Shown one piece after another: positions 1 through 11,589 of a stretch of 64,000 bases of DNA. Position numbers and translations under genes: made by a program. The stretch is taken from contig OY759215.1 in assembly GCA_963662175.1 (NCBI GenBank), forward strand, positions 11,893,079 to 11,957,078. The letters are read 5' to 3'. A model generated the notes under the pieces. The model was not told where the DNA came from. It was given only the letters and a program-made list of their open reading frames with translations, and searched no databases. Within the stretch, counting starts at the first letter, position 1. Every line of letters begins with the position of its first letter. This DNA is from Aradus depressus. Its lineage: Eukaryota > Arthropoda > Insecta > Hemiptera > Aradidae.

Positions 1-1664
1 CCGGAGCCCTCCGTTATAATACATATATTATTGTATGGATATCATGTAATGCAGAAACCAGTAATATTATAATATTTAGATCATTTCTGTGAAATAGAAA
101 ATATTTGAAAAATTTATTTATTGTAAGTTTCCAAAACATTTCTGCTGTTTGTCATTTTAGAAAATAGTTCTCTGATATTATTTTGTAAAGAAAGAACAAT
201 TTTAGTGTAATAACTAAGAGCTAGTTTGATTTCAAATGGAATGTTGAGGTCTCTTGGAAATATAATAAGGAGCATTGGCTATTATATGAAGGTTTTTGAT
301 GTGATGAAGATTAATATTCTTTGGAAAACCATAGAGTTCAATTCGTAAGATCACATAGGTTTCAGTACTCCTAATCGTTAATTTGTCTTTACTAGATAGT
401 AAAATTTACAGTCTTTCAACTGGTAATAGTCACTAATGATACCATTTTATGCAGAAATGTTGGGAAACAATAAAGAAAATATTTTGTGAAATAGACAATT
501 TTTGTTTTTAAAACGTACGTTTTTTCTTTATTTTAAAGTCAATGTTTCATTTTTCTTCGACCTGTGAAACATTGACTTAACGAGTTTTACCGTCTAATTG
601 GTCCTCCTTTTCAATTAGAGAATCAAGTCACTTACTTATATAGTATAACGTAAAAATTGAATTTTCTTCCATGAAAGTTATTATTATTATCTCGGTACAA
701 TCATTTAACATTTTTGGTTCGGGAGCAAGACGATGCAATGAATATTTATTTAAAAAAGAAATACTGTGTATACTGACACTATTTAATTAATAAAAATACG
801 ATTTTATAAATGTATCTAGGGGAGACCGGGCAAAATTGTATTACTTCGAATTTTCTCGTTGATCAATAATTGTAATACTTAAAAGAATTATGAGTAGCTT
901 ACACTGACACAATAATAGAGCAACTCATTGGTTTCAAAATTACATTTTTGTAATACCTATAAACAATCTAAAATATATATTTCCATTTTTAAAAAAAATT
1001 ATATTAATTTGTTACAATAATTGTCAATTATTGACCCCTGACCACAGCTCAGTTGTAAGTTACAACTTGTAACCGAGGATGACATTGTAAACACTAAATT
1101 TATATCAAAGTTAATAATTTATTAATTTTTAAAAATATTATTAATTAGTCTTATACATTTCAATCAGGAACAATTTTTTTATCAGTAGAAATAATTAAGA
1201 TTGAAAAAATCATATTAACCTAAAATGAAAAAAAAAAATACAATTCCTTACAAACTGTCTACTCTTATTTGAATTGTATTTTAATAACCAAAAATAAAAT
1301 ACGTATTCAAATGTTTAACGAAACAAATAATACGAAATTTTAACTTAGAAAAATAAAATAGAATGATTCATAGAGCGACAGGTACGGCGTCGTTCTTTCG
1401 ATTTTGAACTTTTTTTTCGAGGCATATGTAACAGGGAATATAAATAAAGTAATGAAAAAAAAATTGACAGTTTGATTAATAGTGCAATCAAAAGTTTAAA
1501 TAATGTATAAAACATTAAATAAATCAGGAATTAAAACAAAATGGTAAGATTTTATTCAATTATATATTTTTTTGATAACGCCCAGGCTTATGGTAATTAT
1601 TTCATTTTGGTTGTTAGAGGGCAGGGGAGTATAGCCCTTTTATTTTGGCACCACAATGGAGGGC
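1..1664. other. AT-rich non-coding stretch
   Basis: No gene, RNA or complete element is recognised here. The stretch is AT-rich with many short homopolymers. A TIR-element-like piece around 470-540 (AATATTTTGTGAAATAGACA with ACGTACGTTTTTTCTTTA following) resembles the ends of the MITE-like elements at 17335-17535 and 40356-40500. If the receptor gene extends this far it is intron or 3' flank. Confidence 0.5.
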
Positions 1665-1793
1665 AACATTACCGAGGTAATTTACAAACATCCATGGACC
1701 CGGGGAGAGAAGTTTTATCTATGAAATAAAATGCTCCCCCGGACGGGATTCGAACCCGCACCCTACGCTCTAGCCCACACGGCCCCTAATTAA
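1665..1793 (-). repeat. SINE-B fragment (tRNA-derived)
   Basis: Reverse complement of the tRNA-like head and body of SINE-B. The B-box region reads GGGATTCGAACCCGC on this strand, followed by CTACGCTCTAGCCCACACGG, which pairs with the intact copy at 52745-52940. It is diverged and lacks the 3' part. Confidence 0.8.
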
Positions 1794-2453
1794 AATCGTA
1801 AGAGCTTAATTTTTGGGCAGCAAAAACAAACCCATTTCACACTGGTGTTTATGTTTGACGGAGCAAAGTGCGGGTTACGGTGCCGGCTTGATGCCCCCTT
1901 CGGCTTGTATATATTGTATATGGTATAGAAAAGGAGATATTTGGAACATACAATTATCTCTGGTCTCCCCCACAGGAATATAATATAATATTATGTACAA
2001 TGTCTTGAATATAAAAACTTTATATGTAATCAACGTGAAAAAATAAAATGTTTTATTGATGTGTGCCATTATGAAAGAAAATCTTCCATATCGTTTCTAA
2101 ACCTCAATAATATTCATATTTAGCACTTGCATGTGGCGAGTAATAAATAATAAATCTGATTGAAGAAGAGCCTATTGAATAATTAAATTAAACAGGTACA
2201 TGGTAGTTAGAGTAAGGAATAGTGATATGATTCAATCATGGATTCCATAATAATTATTAATAAGTACATTCTAGGTTGATAAGTCATGACATGAGAAGAA
2301 CTTATATGTCTATCTACTAAAACAGTATTTATAAGAAACGGAAGGAACAGATAGCAAATAGAGATTGCTACATGTAATATTTTTTGACAATCCTTTCAGA
2401 AAGCGACGGTTGAGAAGAGGCCCAACAATCCGAACATTTTAAAAAACTTATTA
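1794..2453. other. AT-rich non-coding stretch
   Basis: Nothing recognised on either strand. Short open frames here have no family features and no splice context. Confidence 0.4.
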
Positions 2454-2738
2454 CAGTAGAGTCCCGTTAATCCGGACACCGATTATCCAGTTAATCCGGA
2501 CGGGAATAAAAAAAAATAAAATTAAAATTTAGTAAACTGGATTGACTTGAGTTAACTCAGTTGGCTACAAAAGTGCCGACAAAAAAGACGGCGCGCTAAA
2601 TATTTACGTTAATATTTAAAAAAAAAATATTTTTATATATTTATCATGTGCATTTTACAGTAAATTCCGTTTAATCCGGACTTTCGGTGATCCGGACGGG
2701 TCCGGTCCCATCTAGTCCGGATTAGCGGGACTCTGCTG
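2454..2738. mobile_element. MITE of pogo/Tigger type
   Basis: The left end reads CAGTAGAGTCCCGTTAATCC and the right end is its imperfect inverse (GGATTAGCGGGACTCTGCTG). TA lies directly outside both ends (2452-2453 and 2739-2740). CAGTAGA...TCTGCTG ends with a TA duplication are the signature of pogo/Tigger elements, in which the inner motif (here AATCCGGAC) is also repeated at both ends. The 285-bp interior has no ORF, so it is a non-autonomous derivative. Confidence 0.85.
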
Positions 2739-2740
2739 TA

Positions 2741-3623
2741 CTATGGACCGGGAAAATAGGAATTTGTCAAATAAACAGCTCTTCTTAGAATGAAATTTTC
2801 ATCAATTTTTTCTTCGTGTCAGCGACAGAGAAAAAACAATATGACAAGCTGTAAATTCCCAGTTCTTGCCCAGGTATAATTATAATATAAAATTAAAAAA
2901 AAAAAAGTGAATTTACATTCCGTTCACAGAGATACTAAAATGTGACCAGAATGAGCCCTAATATATAATATTATATATCTTGAACATTTTTCTACACATT
3001 TCTTTTTCCATTCTATACAATGATGACAGCCAGACACGACAAATGTTCTTGTAGGTACATCAGGTAAGTAAGAAAGGGCTTGAACTAGGAAATCCATGTG
3101 GGATTACAGTTAGCAATTTGTATGTTGTGAAATATTGTCTTCCCTCTCTACAATAACAGTGGAAAACTGAAATTAGGGATAACAATTTTTTTAATGTCCT
3201 CCGTTTATTAGGGTTATCTAAGCAAAATGTTTTTTTGAAAACTATTTAATAATGAGTGGAATATAATATTTATTTATGCAAGTAAACATAGTATGTTATA
3301 GGAGCCCTCCTCTTTGGTTTGACCGAGGACTTTTATGGCCTAGGGCTTACAAAGTCCAAACTCAAAAGAAAAAGTCTCCTGTTATACAATGTAAGGTTCA
3401 TCTCTCACGAGGAATTATCTCTCTAAGGCTTCTATGGAATGTTTTGCGTACAGGTTAATTTTTTTTCTGGAACATTTCTTCCATAGGTGTTTTCCTTTTG
3501 ACAATTACCACGCCCCGGTTTCAGGTTAACTAGAAGAGGGCTCTTACGAGAGAGCGCCGGAAACATACAAGTAAAATATGTTGTTGAACTAGCAAATATA
3601 AAAATGTATTTACAACAAGCCTG
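2741..3623. other. unassigned stretch
   Basis: No gene recognised. Bases 3300-3560 are somewhat richer in GC than the surroundings but carry no family signal I know. They may be a decayed repeat. Confidence 0.35.
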
Positions 3624-3773
3624 TTATTTTATTTCTCCCCAAATGGGCACTAACAATATGCTTTTGTACAAATTATACACTTCTTCAAGGAATGTACCGA
3701 AGTCTTCTTTTTGGTCTTCTAAGAGCCTACCTTCGGCGACATTCTCAGCCTCAACGATGCTTTGAATCACAGT
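3624..3773 (-). CDS. candidate terminal coding exon (unassigned, possibly receptor C-tail)
   Basis: On the minus strand a long pyrimidine tract ending TTTTCAG (CAG at 3774-3776) is followed by an open phase-0 frame of 49 codons. It starts Thr-Val-Ile-Gln, is rich in Glu/Asp/Leu (EDFGTFLEEVYNLYKS) and ends in TAA. The stop overlaps an AATAAA sequence (GAAATAAAATAAC), which could serve as a poly(A) signal. Its phase fits the phase-0 donor of the receptor exon at 19874-19963, so it could be an alternative last exon of that gene about 16 kb downstream. I recognise no domain, and it could equally belong to another gene. Confidence 0.4.
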   Translation of the reverse strand, partial: TVIQSIVEAENVAEGRLLEDQKEDFGTFLEEVYNLYKSILLVPIWGEIK

Positions 3774-4035
3774 CTGAAAAAAAAAATATAAGAAAAAATA
3801 TATTAATAAATACAGTTTAATGTATTGTACAGAAAGGTTTAAAACATAAATTCTAATCAAGCCCAGTCTATATTTTGAGCAAATTAATTATAAATTACAA
3901 TGTAATATCTGAACAAACATTATATAATTTTTAAATTTTATCCATCATATATTTGAAAGTGGATTAAGAGTAAGATACATTAATGAATGATTTTGATTAT
4001 CACACATACTGTGACATAACATCATTACTTTACTA

Positions 4036-4778
4036 AAAAAGTCGTCGGTGATTCACCGGCAATGTACTTCCCCAGAATGAATTAATCAATTAACTTTTCG
4101 CTCCCCTTCCAATACCAGTCGACTGTTTGCGCTAATATTCGACTGTTGACTTACATAGGGGCTCCTAAATCCTCAAACTAAATTTCATGTCGATAAATTT
4201 ATTACATCGGCAGTTATTAGGGTTTCTGAATTGAACCCCCCTTTCCCTTCAGCCGATATAGCTGAAATTTTACAGGTTATGTTCACATTGGGTTTTAACT
4301 TTAAATATGAAATTTCATGTCAGTACATTCAATAAATCGGCAGTTAAGGGGTGTTTTTTAATTAAGCCCTTTTGATACCCCTCCCCTTCTGCCGAATTCG
4401 CTGAAAATTGATGTTACCCCCAAACGATTCCTCTAAAAATGAATAAATCTCGCCTTATGCTGTTTTGAATTGACATATAAAATTTTGTGTCGATTGTATA
4501 TTTATCTTAAACTTTCACCTTATCCCCCCCCCCCCTTCTCTTTGGTCGATTTGACTGAAAAACAACAGGTATCTTCGTTAGAAGGTTATGGATTCACGTA
4601 TAAAATGGCATCTCGATACATTCATTCTATCGAGAGTTATCGTGTTCACAGATACACGCATATATAGACAGAAATTAGTACATTTTTTTTTCATATTTGC
4701 TATCTAAAGGACGGAAAACATGGATTTTTGACCGATTACATAACTTCCCCTATACTTCGTATAACTGAGGAAGTAAAA
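4036..4778 (+). repeat. Family C interspersed repeat, near full length
   Basis: Best full copy of a roughly 740-bp repeat seen many times in the window. Landmarks in order are: GTCGGTGATTCACCGGC, TGTACTTCCCCAG, blocks of CGATA(C/A)ATT(C/T)ATTACATCGGCAG, C-rich tracts next to GCCGAT(T/A)..GCTGAAA, GAGTTATCGTGTTCACAGA, and a terminal imperfect hairpin ACTTCCCCTATACTTCGTAT / AACTGAGGAAGTA. No ORF. The internal blocks are repeated about every 150 bp, so it looks modular. Class unknown. Confidence 0.7.
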
Positions 4779-4831
4779 ATATAGTTTCAATGACTAATTC
4801 AATTGTGTCCGAATACAGTTTTTACGATCTA

Positions 4832-5112
4832 GGGTTTAGGTTTTATGACTCATGCCCGGGCTTTAACCACGAGGTCATATCGCCTACTACCAGAGCGCTC
4901 TAAATTTTTATTCACCTAGGGCAGGGGTCTTTAACGAGTACCTGATGTCGTACAGGCTCGGGACCATCGCTTAACGTCCCATCCGAAGGACGGCGTGCTT
5001 AAGTTTATTTTACCTCCCAGATAAAATATACTAAGGACCTCGGTCGGGTTTCGAATTCACGATCTTGAGCTCAGAAGACAAGCACGCATACCACTGAACT
5101 ACCGGCGCCCCC
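4832..5112 (-). repeat. SINE-A copy (tRNA-derived)
   Basis: Minus-orientation SINE. The tRNA-like head is at the right end (A box GTAGTTCAGTGGTAT, B box around GAATTCGAAAC). Then comes a body with TTTATTTTACC...AAATA, the core CATCCGAAGGACGGCGTGC and TTAACGTCCC (as read on +), and a tail with GACTCATGCCCGGGC. It covers nearly the whole family length, apart from a deletion in the AATTTAGGACTCCCAC part. Confidence 0.9.
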
Positions 5113-5303
5113 TTTTTTACGATCTATGTCAGTATAGTAGAAAGCTAATAAAAACAAAGACTTTGTTTAACTTATATATTGTACTGACGATGGCATAACC
5201 CGAAACGGGTACATAATATGCATATAATTTTGTGGAATTACACAATATGAAAGATAAACAAGTTCTTGGTTTGTATTTATTTTTAATTAAGTTGTATACT
5301 TAC

Positions 5304-5418
5304 CATGATAATTTTTACATTTCACCAATCGGTTGGAAACGTTACAAAACTAAGTCATGTCATCTCCAAATGTCTCAAACTTTTTTTTCCAATTGAAAAG
5401 GTAGATTCTCCGGCGACC
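5304..5418 (-). CDS. candidate exon with in-frame stop (possible alternative receptor C-terminus)
   Basis: On the minus strand TTTTCTCTGTTGATTTTCAG precedes GGTCGCCGG. The frame is phase 0, encodes 22 residues (GRRRIYLFNWKKKFETFGDD, then MT) and stops at 5350-5352. A strong 5' splice site (CATG then GTAAGT) follows 46 nt after the stop, so this looks like a real exon with both splice signals. All three frames are closed before the donor. If joined to the receptor exon at 19874-19963 it would give an Arg/Lys-rich alternative tail, with the next exon (3773 downward) as 3'UTR. Assignment to the receptor is inference only. Confidence 0.4.
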
Positions 5419-5863
5419 CTGAAAATCAACAGAGAAAAATAAGAAATTAAGTAATTTTGACAATTTTCCATACATTTGAAGACAAATAAATAATAATATA
5501 TACATACATATTAAACACCAATTAAATACTTTCAAACTGTTATTATTCAATTTTGAATTGAATAAGGAAATTCTGAATTTATATATATTGTCTATAGCTT
5601 TATTCCTCTTAATTTATTTTAATTTTTTTCAAGGCATATTTTGGCAGGGTATAATAAAAATACTATTAAAAATACCAGACTGATACATCTGTATTACTTA
5701 TTTATATGTATACGATTGATCATTTTTAACCGATTTTGGGAGCCACATGCTGAAAAACTAGATCATTCAAAGCTGATCTTGAAATGAGGACATCAAATCT
5801 TATTTCCTTCACTTCTCATGAAAACCACCTCTATCTTAGGTTGAAAATAGACAGTTTTCTATA

Positions 5864-6251
5864 TGACGGGGTTAGAATCAAAATGGACCAAATGACATTT
5901 TTGACAATTTTTCATTAAGTGCATAATCGGGTAAGTACAAAAATGATAGTTTTGTTCAGGAAAAAAATTGTACAAGTGAAATTCTAGCCAGTGCTGAGAT
6001 CTAGTGGCGAATCACATATTCCTTTTTGGTAACATGAACGAGTAAATTAAATACATCAATAGTGACCTTGAAATTAAGATTTTTATTCAATTTTATGGTT
6101 TGCTAACAGCAACTTTCACCATAAAAGCAGAAGACAAAATATTTCCGGTTTCAATAAATTATAGATTTTTTAATTCAGTTCAGAACGTAATGCACAGTTT
6201 CTTCAAAGTTTTAAAAATGTCACTTAGACCACTTTGATTCTAACCCCATCA
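5864..6251. mobile_element. TIR element (MITE-like), 388 bp
   Basis: The left end TGACGGGGTTAGAATCAAAA and the right end TTTGATTCTAACCCCATCA are inverted copies. The similarity runs inward about 40 bp (GGACCAAATGACATTTTT against AAAAATGTCACTTAGACC). TA lies outside both ends (5862-5863 and 6252-6253), suggesting a Tc1/mariner-type non-autonomous element. The interior has no ORF. Confidence 0.8.
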
Positions 6252-6575
6252 TATTATTTCGTAGCCGACTTATTTCACAATAAAATTAATTAGTAAATAA
6301 AGATAACTCACCCGTCTTAAGATTGATCCCTCACCAAAGAATATATAATGTTAACACCCTAAACCAACCATATTTAGTATTTTGTTAATTTTTTGCACGA
6401 AAAAAAAAAAAAACGAAATGAAGCGTTAAATTTATACCAACATAATAAATTAATAAAAAAGAAAAACAGTTCTTTCACATATCTAGATTAAGATAATAAG
6501 TCATGGAAGAGACAAGATTACATTGATTATTAATGTATTGTTTGCATTCCAAAATGTCTATTTTGAAATTACATA

Positions 6576-8196
6576 CACTCTATCAAAAAATTCTGTGAAC
6601 ACTCACCTGGGTTTCCTTCAATTTGTTATTGTGGGCATAGGAAAAAAATGTTCACAAGGAAATTACACTTGTTTAACACAATAATCAATAAACACTTTAT
6701 TTCCCAAAAAATAACACAAAATATTATTCAACAATATAGTGTAATGCAATTTTAATTGAAAATAACGTCCCTTAAATGCAAAAAAAGTCTGTGAACACAT
6801 TATAATATGAGGTAATTATTTTTTAAAATAAATAATAATAAATGTTTTAGAAGCTGGTAGGCCCTCCTTTGTTCTTTATAACTTCTATTAATCTTTTTTT
6901 CATGGATCCTACTAATCTTGAAGTCACTTTTTCGGAAATTGTGCCCCATTCTTCTGCAACGGCTGCTTTCAGTTCTGCTTTGTTTTTCACGCCACGTACT
7001 CTTATTCGGCGTTTAATTTCATCCCATAAATGTTCTATGGGATTAAGGTCTGGGGACTGGGGAGGAGTATTAAGGCGTCGGGGTGCGTTATACAGAAGCC
7101 ACTCCTTAACTAAATGAGCTGTGTGCTTGGGGTCATTATCCTGCTGGAACAGAAATGTTCTTTCCAACCCCAATTTCTCGGCACTTTTCTTTAAATTATT
7201 TCTTAATATTTCAATATACACATACTTGTCCATTATTCCATCAATAACATGGAGATTTCCATCTCCTCTACTACTCATACATCCCCAGACCATAATACCA
7301 CCACCTCCATGTTTCATTGTGGATCGTAAATTTTTTTGTTTTAAAGCCTCCTTTGCTTTTCGCCACACTTTTTGTCGTCCATCTGATCCAAACACACTAA
7401 ATTTACACTCATCAGAGAAAATGATTGACTGCCAAAACATTAGAGGCTTTTGAACAAATTCTTTTGCGAACTGTAAACGGCGCTTACGGTTCATTTCACT
7501 TATAAATGGTTTCTTCCGAGGAACCCTACCATTATAACCATTCTCATGTAACCTGTTTCTTATGGTTTGAGGTGTTACTGTTACGCCATAGTCACGTAAC
7601 AAGATTTGTGCAATTTTTGGCGCACTGGTACTGGGTTCATCACGAACAGTTTTTAAGATTTCCCGTGTGTGAAGGCGATTTAACTTGGTAGGGCGCCCAC
7701 ATCGTGGTCTGCTGGAAGCACAGCCTAATTCATTGAATCTTTTAATAATATTATGCACTGTAGAAGGATTTTTCTTTACTATTTTGCCTATTTCGCGAAT
7801 ACTTCTTCCTTCGTTTCTTAACTTAACAATCAATTCACGAACTGCTACTTGCACTTCCATATTGATGGCTTAATAAATACTACTGAGCACTTCCATTGAT
7901 AGGAGACAGTTGTTATTGAAGCTAATCCCTTCTTGTTGTTTGGCTGTAGGCTCATCTCTGTTTATATAGGTAAGTGTTCACAGACTTTTTTTGCCCTTAA
8001 GGGACGTTATTTTCAATTAAAATTTTATTATACTATATAGTTGAATAATATTTTCTGTTATCTTTTGGGAAATAAAGTGTTTATTGATTATTGTGTTAAA
8101 CGAGTGTAATTTCCTTGTGAACATTTTTTTCCTATGCCCACAATAACAAATTGAAGGAAACCCAGGTGAGTGTTCACAGAATTTTTTGATAGAGTG
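6576..8196 (-). mobile_element. Complete Tc1/mariner element, 1621 bp, IR/DR type
   Basis: Terminal inverted repeats of 223 bp (6576-6798 and 7974-8196) begin CACTCTATCAAAAAATTCTG and are flanked by TA (6574-6575, 8197-8198). Each TIR contains the motif TCTGTGAACAC twice, at its outer and its inner end. This is the IR/DR layout known from Sleeping Beauty-like Tc1 elements, where the direct repeats are transposase binding sites. The two TIRs differ at only about ten positions. With the intact transposase inside, the element looks young and possibly autonomous. Confidence 0.95.
6847..7860 (-). CDS. Tc1/mariner transposase, DD34E, apparently intact
   Basis: A 337-residue protein of normal Tc1 length. 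Residues 1-110 form two helix-turn-helix (paired-like) DNA-binding units (for example REIGKIVKKNPSTVHNIIKR), with an Arg/Lys-rich linker near 50-65 (RPRCGRPTKL) that looks like the GRPR AT-hook region. The catalytic domain has D150 in IIFSDECKF, D241 in FQQDNDPKHTAH and E276 in SPDLNPIEHLWDEIK. The spacing D241-34-E276 is the DD34E class. A Gly-rich box (KHGGGGIMVWG) lies near 184-193. No stop or frameshift interrupts it. It acts in the nucleus, cutting and joining the element at TA sites. The start was chosen because it is the first ATG and gives family length. Confidence 0.95.
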   Translation of the reverse strand: MEVQVAVRELIVKLRNEGRSIREIGKIVKKNPSTVHNIIKRFNELGCASSRPRCGRPTKLNRLHTREILKTVRDEPSTSAPKIAQILLRDYGVTVTPQTIRNRLHENGYNGRVPRKKPFISEMNRKRRLQFAKEFVQKPLMFWQSIIFSDECKFSVFGSDGRQKVWRKAKEALKQKNLRSTMKHGGGGIMVWGCMSSRGDGNLHVIDGIMDKYVYIEILRNNLKKSAEKLGLERTFLFQQDNDPKHTAHLVKEWLLYNAPRRLNTPPQSPDLNPIEHLWDEIKRRIRVRGVKNKAELKAAVAEEWGTISEKVTSRLVGSMKKRLIEVIKNKGGPTSF

Positions 8197-8297
8197 TATG
8201 TATATTATTTCTGAAATGAATAAGTTTAAGTTAAATACACAAACATACATAGCATGTAATACATACATACAGAATATACAGTACAATTCAACAATTT

Positions 8298-8845
8298 TTC
8301 AATGTTTAAGAAACATTTATATTTTTATAAGTATGAATTTTATAACGACTAACATTGATCTTAACATTATCTAGGAAGATATTCTAGTCCTACTGAACAA
8401 ATCATAAATACATTAGTTTGTGTTGTTAGAATTAAATAATTTTATCTTGAATTACCAATGTTGTTGAAAAACAGTGAAGTAATTATTTCATAAATACATT
8501 CCTAACAGTAAAGACACATTTCCAAGTTGAAATTCCAAGCAAATCATGTGTTAGTTTAGAACTCAATCACACGTTGATGTATTGCAGAAATCGATTGTTC
8601 ATGTGTCCATCATTTTATGGAATATACAATGTTTCAAATAAGAACTTTGTTTTATTTATTCATTACGAGTTTGCACGTTATTTGTCCGCGTTTCTCAACT
8701 CAGAAGCAGGAACATTTATGTTCTGCACTGACCACACATTTCCCGGCAAGGCTTCAAGAATATTTCTTAGACAATTTTATGATCACTGTTATTCATTATA
8801 AAATTCATACTTATAAAAATCCACATGCTTCTTAAACATTGAAAA
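8298..8845. repeat. TIR-flanked segment, about 548 bp
   Basis: Bases 8298-8343 (TCAATGTTTAAGAAACATTT...) and 8800-8845 are inverted copies of about 46 bp with few mismatches; weaker similarity continues inward. The interior has no ORF of interest. A direct-repeat block (TGGAATA(T/G)ACAAT(G/A)TTTCA) occurs near 8618 and 8868, partly outside. Probably a non-autonomous DNA element; a target duplication was not clear. Confidence 0.5.
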
Positions 8846-8869
8846 TATATGTATAGTTTGTTTTTATGG

Positions 8870-11585
8870 AATAGACAATATTTCATAATAAAAGTTTGTT
8901 TTATTTATTTATACATTTTCCTCACGAAAGGGTTTCTTCCTCCATTTTGCAGTTGAATCCAAGTAGAGATAGCGGTGAGGTAGCGTTACTACATAAAGTA
9001 AGCAACAAGGAAGACATTTATGGCTACGAAAATATGAAAATAAAATTGGGAAGGGGAAAAATTATAAAGAAAGAGAAGAGGGACAGATGGACCCCCCTCT
9101 CCGACTATGACTAAAGGTTCTGTCGGAGAAGAAAAACTTCAGTTTTTTTCATGTTTTAATCATTTTTATCACACTTAAAAATTGTGAGTTTTTTTTTAAA
9201 TTAAAAAAATGTTTTCATTCCATAATTTCAATAAACTTGAATAAATATTTTTGTGAAGATTTCTTTATAAAATAAATAATATAATAATACTAATATACAA
9301 ACTGGTTGCATTGTGTATGTGCTTTTTAAGTGTCTGATGTTGTTTTAACAAAGGAAATGACTCATATTTTTCTAGCTCATATAGCGACTATTTTTACTTT
9401 TCCCTAAATTACCATTTCTTTAGATTACTTGAATTTCTTCTTTCCATATCATATTATTACAATTTTCATTTCATATTGCTTTACATTTTTTTGAACTTTA
9501 TGTTTAAGCCCAGATATTTTATGAGCTTGAGGTAATCTCAGGATTGTATAAAATATTCCAACCTAGGAAACTTACTGTTAAACTTTGTACAGACGATGGC
9601 GTAAGTCAAAACTGCTACGTATATTTTTTTTGGTGGAATTAAATAATATAAATGATCAACAATTTCTGTTTTTTTTTTTAAACAAAATATCCAAAAATTG
9701 CATCAACCACCGAGTGTGCCCTCATACCACAAGTTATATAACAATTTGCGAACTGCTGCCGCAGATCATTTTGAGCAGTGCTTCTTTTTTTTTTTGGTAA
9801 ATTAATTAAAATACGTTAACATGGGTTCATGTGAGTACGAGCAGCGCCGTCACGATATTTTTGGAGTCTAGGAAAATTCCTAAGGCGCTTCCCCATCATA
9901 ACCAACATTAGAAAAGGTACAAAGAATATTTTTTCTCGAAAATTTCTGGGCTTTTTATTTTTAAACCGGCCATTTTGTATTTTATGCTATTCAAGCAATT
10001 TTCAAGAATAATTGTCTAAAAATTCAGCCTTTCATGTATTTACGTGGAGCAATCCTGCTCCCTTCCAGAAATGTACTTCTTAGATTATGACAATTTAAGA
10101 TTTTAATATGAAGTTAGAGAGGAAAACAAAGAACGTAAAACATAGTTGTGGTACTGGAACGTATAATAGGTAGGTATCTTTACGCACCTAACCGTTACGT
10201 ACATATTGTCATAGAAAAATATAAAATAAATACTTAAAAGAAACTTAGAAACAACATAAAACAAATTTAGAAAATGAAAGAAACTGTTCTATGCAATAAT
10301 TTATGCGTACAATATTGTGACAAAAAATTTCTGTCAGTAGCAATATTACAGGATGCATCTTTAATTGAAATGGTGAGTAAAAGATAATTCCTGTTAAAAT
10401 GTGTTTTAATTTACAATCGGGTACGCATTTTTTAAATCATCATATTGAAGAAAAATAAGGGGGCTACATGTAAGCCCTTTCCTATCTGCGCCCATGCTAC
10501 AAGGTAAAATTGCGGAAAAGGGGCACCAGATGCTTAGGGCGCAAAAATATCCAAAAAAATAAAACAACGGCACTGCGCATGTGTATATATGTATCGTTTT
10601 ATGATTATGAGTTGTGTTTACCCTGCATTACTCTTTATACTATGAACTATGGATGCGTAGAAAAAAAAATATATGTATATATAAAATAATAATCATTATA
10701 AATAAAATTAAAAATATGTACACTTAAAGAGTAATTTTTCCTTAGAAGCTTTAAAGCACAAAAATTGGTAAAATTATTTTTGCACTGAAAAAAAAAACAA
10801 AAAAAAAACTTTTTATAAACCTTGTTATTTACAACCATTGTTTATATACATATAAACATCATATAAAATTAATATACATGTAGCCTATTTATAAATATAT
10901 TTTTCTACATTCTCTCATTCTTACGGTGAATAATACCACAAGTTGAGCATTACGATTATTCAATACATATTTATGTATTATGGCAAGGTATCAAATTTTG
11001 AAATATAGTTTCATAGTAGTGCCATAGTTAGTGTTTTTAAATAATTACACACACACATAACTTTACAATACATGGAATGTACAACATGACACAGTTTCCA
11101 TAAATATAAAACATTTATTATACTTATATTATTGTACATAAATACATTGGTACTTCCTGAGATGAAATAATACATAAATAATAGTTAAAAAATATATATT
11201 TTTCTTTTGAAACTTTCGTAAAAGACTTACACATCTAAGTGGGGATTAATAAACATTACAAATTACAGTGATTGCTTCAATCTAAATACAGCTCGATACG
11301 GTAACGAGGAGGATTTGGAAGAAAGTGCATTGAAGAGTTAATATTTAGTTGTATCCAAACCAGGATTAAAGATGTGGCAGCAAGAGCCGCAGAGTGGGGA
11401 TAGCAGACCAGCAGCTTGGTGGCAGATCCACGGAGGGGGAGATGTCAATTTGACCGAATCCGGCTCTAGGTTCTATTCTAAAAATCTTGGGTACTGCCTA
11501 TCTTTTAAATAACTACTCTATTTTCCACTAGTTTTAATCTTCTGATTTTCGAAACTGAAAACGGCTATGATCCATCAGGGTCAGA
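8870..11585. other. AT-rich non-coding stretch
   Basis: Mostly AT-rich sequence without gene signals. Bases 11330-11520 are GC-richer (AAGAGCCGCAGAGTGGGGAT) and may be the decayed end of a repeat, but I cannot assign it. Confidence 0.4.
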
Positions 11586-11589
11586 ACCA

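Noticed and set aside
6869..7873. Plus-strand frames opposite the Tc1 transposase
   Set aside because: They are shadows of the 337-aa minus-strand gene, which has all catalytic motifs.
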